From: Symsagittifera roscoffensis
Taxonomy: Eukaryota; Xenacoelomorpha; Acoela; Convolutidae
Direction of reading: 5' to 3'
NCBI RefSeq assembly: GCF_963678635.1
Contig: NC_087069.1
Span: 44,034,688-44,098,687, forward strand
DNA: 64,000 bases
Shown: positions 60,602 to 64,000 of the stretch, in pieces
Layout: every line of letters begins with the position of its first letter
Numbering within the stretch: the stretch's first letter is position 1
The notes under the pieces: generated by a model
Seen by the model: only the letters and a program-made list of their open reading frames with translations
The model's database searches: none
Told to the model about the DNA's origin: nothing
Program-made: the position numbers and the translations under genes

Positions 60602-60945
60602 AGTATACTCGTTCTTATGAGGACACTTGGATCTCAAAATGTTCAAAGAAAACCTCTGAAGCTTCTATCGTGTAGTTGAGATTGTTCTTCACTGGTTGTT
60701 TTTCAGGTCAAAATATTTTCAGGTCATCTTTATAGTTTCTACTTTCTATTAGGACTACTTTTGCACTTTTAAGACTGCTGTTTTTAGGGAAACGTTCAAT
60801 GAAATCTGCTCTTTTTGTGACCTAAAAACAGAATTTTGACCGGAAAAATAACTAGTGAAGAACACTATCAACTACACGATAGAAGCTTCAAAGGTTTTCT
60901 TTGATCATTTTGAGATCCAAGTGTCCTCAAAAGAACGAGTATACT
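60602..60945. mobile_element. Hairpin element with about 105-bp inverted arms
   Basis: 60602-60708 and 60837-60945 are close inverted copies, including AGTATACTCGTTCTTATGAG, ATCTCAAAATG and CTTCTATCGTGTAGTTGA with their complements. The loop is about 130 bp. The left arm contributes to an open frame ending at 60675 and the right arm abuts the frame starting at 60946, so a gene fragment may have been interrupted or copied. No target duplication is evident. Confidence 0.75.
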
Positions 60946-61188
60946 CATAAGAACGAGTATTAGAAATCAAAGACAACATCAACCATAAAGCGAACGATAC
61001 TCCAACTCCGGCGGAATTAGTAATAATTGACTCGAATTCACCATCTCCTGATCAAAATTCTACCTCTTCAACCAATGAATCTTTAAGAATGGCAATTGAT
61101 AACTTCGGTGATCATTCAGAACTTGATAGTGAACTTTTCAACGCTGAACTTGAAAACTTTTTGGATGATTACAGAAATTGTAAATGAT
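60946..61188 (+). pseudogene. C-terminal coding fragment (acidic, Ser/Asn-rich), possible retroelement or gene remnant
   Basis: From just after a TAA this frame encodes about 80 residues with normal codon balance, including ELVIIDSNSPSPDQNSTSST and ELDSELFNAELENFLDDY, ending at TGA. The composition is far from chance for this window. No start is visible. A purine-rich AAAAAGGGGGGAAAGG tract lies 410 bp downstream (61601-61616). It could be the end of a transposon protein or a last exon. The family is unknown. Confidence 0.4.
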
Positions 61189-61189
61189 A

Positions 61190-63400
61190 ACATATTACCT
61201 ATTTCCGTTTCGAGTACCTTTCATCTCATTTCCTGTTGCTAAACTTCATCATCATCATGACCTTAAAATCGGAATACTTAGGTTGTGTAACCTTATTTTA
61301 AGCATATTAATCCTTCGGATTGGATAAACAGTATTTTTCACATTTGCCTTTTCAAGATCCTTCAGCGTGCAGTTATTTCAATTTTTCGTTCAGTCATACC
61401 ACACCACCCGTCAACCCACGGTTATAAACGTTTCTCAGACGTGCGGCTGCATATTTGTTTTATTCTGGGGTCACATACGTCGGATACCGGATAACCCTAT
61501 TCTTTTAAATACTTTCGCATTACCTAGTGCCATTGTTAGCACGTTGTTTAGTCATTCAGTCGCTTCCGCTCTCGTGTATTAAAACTTTTCTCTATTCCCC
61601 AAAAAGGGGGGAAAGGACTCAGTTAATTTGTATTTACCTATTGGTGCTAGTTAAGATTTTTCCTGCTTAGAGGAATGTTGTGATTCGTACTTTATCTTGC
61701 ATCTATTGCAAACTTTACCTTTTGCAATTAGATAATAGGTCACTCACATATGACCTTCACTTGCCTTTCTCTCCGGCGGAGAGAATGATCTCTCACTTTT
61801 AATGTTTTAAGTTCAGACTAATTCACTTTAATTCCTTTATTCTTTTTAATATATTTAACTTAGAATTAGCTACAACAAAGTGACATTTTATCAAAGTCAA
61901 ATTTTACTGCTAAGTGGACCTATGTCAGTCAACCTTGAACGGCACGTCACACTTGACTTGAAGGACTCGAATCTAAAATTCTCTCTACCTTTGGTTAATG
62001 ATGCAATGAACAAAACACAAAAAAAGCAAATGCTGCGCAAACTTATTTAGCCAAGCAAAAGATTGGTTCACACTCGAATGAAATCTTATCATTGAAACTA
62101 GTAAACCCAAAAGAAATCAAAAAACACTTGAAAGCTTATGAGTTAAGACCGATGTGGTTAACTCATAGAGTAATTTCGGATAGGGTACACCGTCTGCTCG
62201 TCACGCTATCTTATTTTCGGCCGGATAGATTCGTGCAACTTCTAAGTCTAATACCGATCCTAATCTTACTCTTATACTTACTAGTCTCAGGGTGTTTAAC
62301 TAGTCTCTGCTAGGCTCAATAGATCTAGGGTATACTGGTTTATTGCGGCTGCTGAAGTTCGCTTGGAGAGGCAACTAATTTCTAAGTTAAATTCAAATCT
62401 CTCTGGTGCTGAAATTACCAGTAATTTCAGCACTTACAAATAAGTGGGTTGTTAGTTAGATGGATTATGATTGGTTAATATTAAATATTTTACAGTGGTA
62501 AAATATCCAATTTATCCAATTATAAAATGTAGTTTAGATCAGGTTCCACCCATCCGGGTTTTACAGAGTTTTTTAGAATTATCTTTCTGCAATTCGAAGG
62601 ATAGATGATGAACGTTGGTATTTGGCGAACATCATATTCTTGTCCGATTCCTCTTGTTGAAGAAGTTCCAGGACGCTGGAGTTAGGGACATACAATCGTT
62701 GTGTCGTCTTGTGACAACGACTGTGATCCCCCATGAAATCAATCTGATTTCAAAATGATTTGCTATGACGGGTTTTTCTGTATTATGTAGAGAACTTGTT
62801 TTGTGTTCAACCTCGTCTGGGAATGGCGTGGAGATCGTGTGTGGAAGGGATGCCTCGTAACTCGGATCTGTACGTATACTTGAACATCGAGGCGGTCATT
62901 GGTCTAGTTCAATGAAGTCCTTTTCTGCGAAGTCAAGTCGTACTCTAAATCCTTTGAGTTGTGATTGTGGGCGGCATATCGAGTGTTTAGCCATTCTTTT
63001 GTTTGAGTGTGATGAGGTCATCTAGTCTTTGGATGTTCGTCTTTGTTGTTGTGTTTTGATCTATATACTGCAAGTTATAATTTACATTTTATAAAACTTT
63101 GTTAGTCCAATTTTTTAATCATTATTTTAGTTAATCGTTTTCACAAAAGCGTTTTGTTTTAGTTTGGTTATTTTGAAAAGTTACTCACCCTTGAGTACCT
63201 CTTATTAAAAATAGAAGTGTGGTCACAAAGCGTGGATGTAGCGTGGTGGGTTAGGCCGGCTATAGAGCACGCTCAGGACGTCCTCTCCACGTCCTCAGGA
63301 CGTGGGTTAGGCCAGGAGTGGGAGTATGATTTCGTGCTGTTTCTTTGAGAGGTCCTGTTATGTGATAACTTTTCATGCTGGGTTTATGTTGATCTTTCTT
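61190..63400. other. Compositionally distinct tract (about 40% GC), probably transposon-derived non-coding DNA
   Basis: This stretch is visibly GC-richer and less homopolymeric than the rest. It contains a purine tract (61601-61616), a 28-bp perfect hairpin (62406-62433), a 19-bp palindrome (63287-63305) and two GTGGGTTAGGCC words (63247 and 63302). The words GTAGCGTGGTGGG near 63239 resemble a polymerase III A box with one mismatch, but no B box follows. No frame longer than 73 codons looks real. It might be a terminal or untranslated part of a long element whose gene end lies at 61188. No duplicated long terminal repeat was seen inside the window. Confidence 0.4.
62406..62433. repeat. Perfect 13-bp-stem hairpin
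   Basis: GTGCTGAAATTAC, CA, GTAATTTCAGCAC. It lies in the GC-richer tract. No function can be assigned. Confidence 0.85.
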
Positions 63401-64000
63401 ATGTTACTTTGGTCGTGTCCTTTTTTCAAAAATCAAATTGTTTTTGGTATGGGTTTGTCTTGCGACTTTTTTGTGTTTTATTATTTCTTTCTTAGACTTT
63501 ATAATAGTCTTCAAAAGAATAAATTATCCAGTTTTGAACTGGGTTAATCCGGTTTGGGTACCGTTGGTTTTTTTTCTTAGTCATGCTGTTATTTTATGAT
63601 TTGTGGTGTTTAGTAAGCTGCGTTGGTTAGTTTGGTTTAGTATATAATTCCTTTCCACGTGGATGATACAGTATTTATAACAATGTGTTCATTAAATATT
63701 TTACGCAGATCATCAAAAAGCTTCAGTAGAAACTAACTTTGGTTACTCAGCTACAAACTACTACTAAACATTGAAAACTCATTGCTTTTTGGTAAAAATA
63801 CAGCTGTTGAACTTTCTATAGAAACAGCAATCAACGGCGACAAAATAAAAAAACTGAACTCCCATATATCTTGGAAAAGTTATTGATAAAAAACTAACCT
63901 ACCGACCCAGATAAATTTTAAAGAAAAATTAGGCAACTACTATGGGCATTTTTTGTAGACTACGAAAAATTTTGTAAGCAAAATTGCTTCTTTAAATTTT
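63401..64000. other. AT-rich window end, nothing recognised
   Basis: Short frames only (63326-63547 is Phe/Cys-rich and judged to be chance). I see no repeat or RNA gene. Confidence 0.4.

Noticed and set aside
63239..63320. Second tRNA-like SINE head
   Set aside because: An A-box-like word is present, but I find no B box, body match to the SINE at 32918, A-tail or target duplication.

Overview
The window is about 64 kb of AT-rich DNA (by eye about 70% A+T) from an animal nuclear genome, almost certainly an invertebrate. The evidence is GT-AG introns with matching phases, secreted proteins that combine a Cys-rich N-terminus, a TSR-like segment and a C-type lectin-like domain (CTLD), a tRNA-derived SINE, a Tc1/mariner-type MITE and a Polinton-type DNA polymerase relic. 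I see no prokaryotic signals. The species cannot be fixed from the sequence.

Genes. Two paralogous six-exon genes lie head to tail on the + strand. Gene A spans 4859-21985 and gene B 41303-57503. Exon lengths of 214, 76 and 121 nt are identical in the two genes and all intron phases agree. The predicted products are 338 and 341 aa: a hydrophobic leader, a small Cys-rich module, a WSAW/Cys segment resembling a thrombospondin type 1 repeat, and a CTLD with an EPN motif. Introns are recognisably homologous as well, so a block of roughly 36 kb was duplicated. Gene B has lost the last splice donor and so gains a different C-terminus.

Repeats. Most of the rest is inverted repeats on several scales. 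Intron 1 of A holds a nested palindrome of about 5.4 kb (9.36-14.76 kb). Intron 1 of B holds a foldback element of about 6.7 kb (45.21-51.91 kb) whose arms are tandem arrays of roughly 145 bp; the paralogous intron of A shows the empty site. Between the genes is a 6.8-kb tandem duplication (25339-32123 and 32124-38628). Each copy is a large palindrome flanked by GGATG/CCATC repeats and followed by a GTAAG-type array. The second copy carries a 194-bp tRNA-derived SINE with 9-bp target-site duplications, and the first copy preserves the empty site.

Other relics are a protein-primed family B DNA polymerase pseudogene (43.56-44.52 kb), a 481-bp Tc1/mariner MITE with TA duplications (58465-58945), smaller hairpin elements near 7.1, 43.0 and 60.6 kb, several minisatellites, and a more GC-rich, probably transposon-derived tract at 61.2-63.4 kb. 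Most ATG-to-stop frames in the window are chance or repeat-borne.
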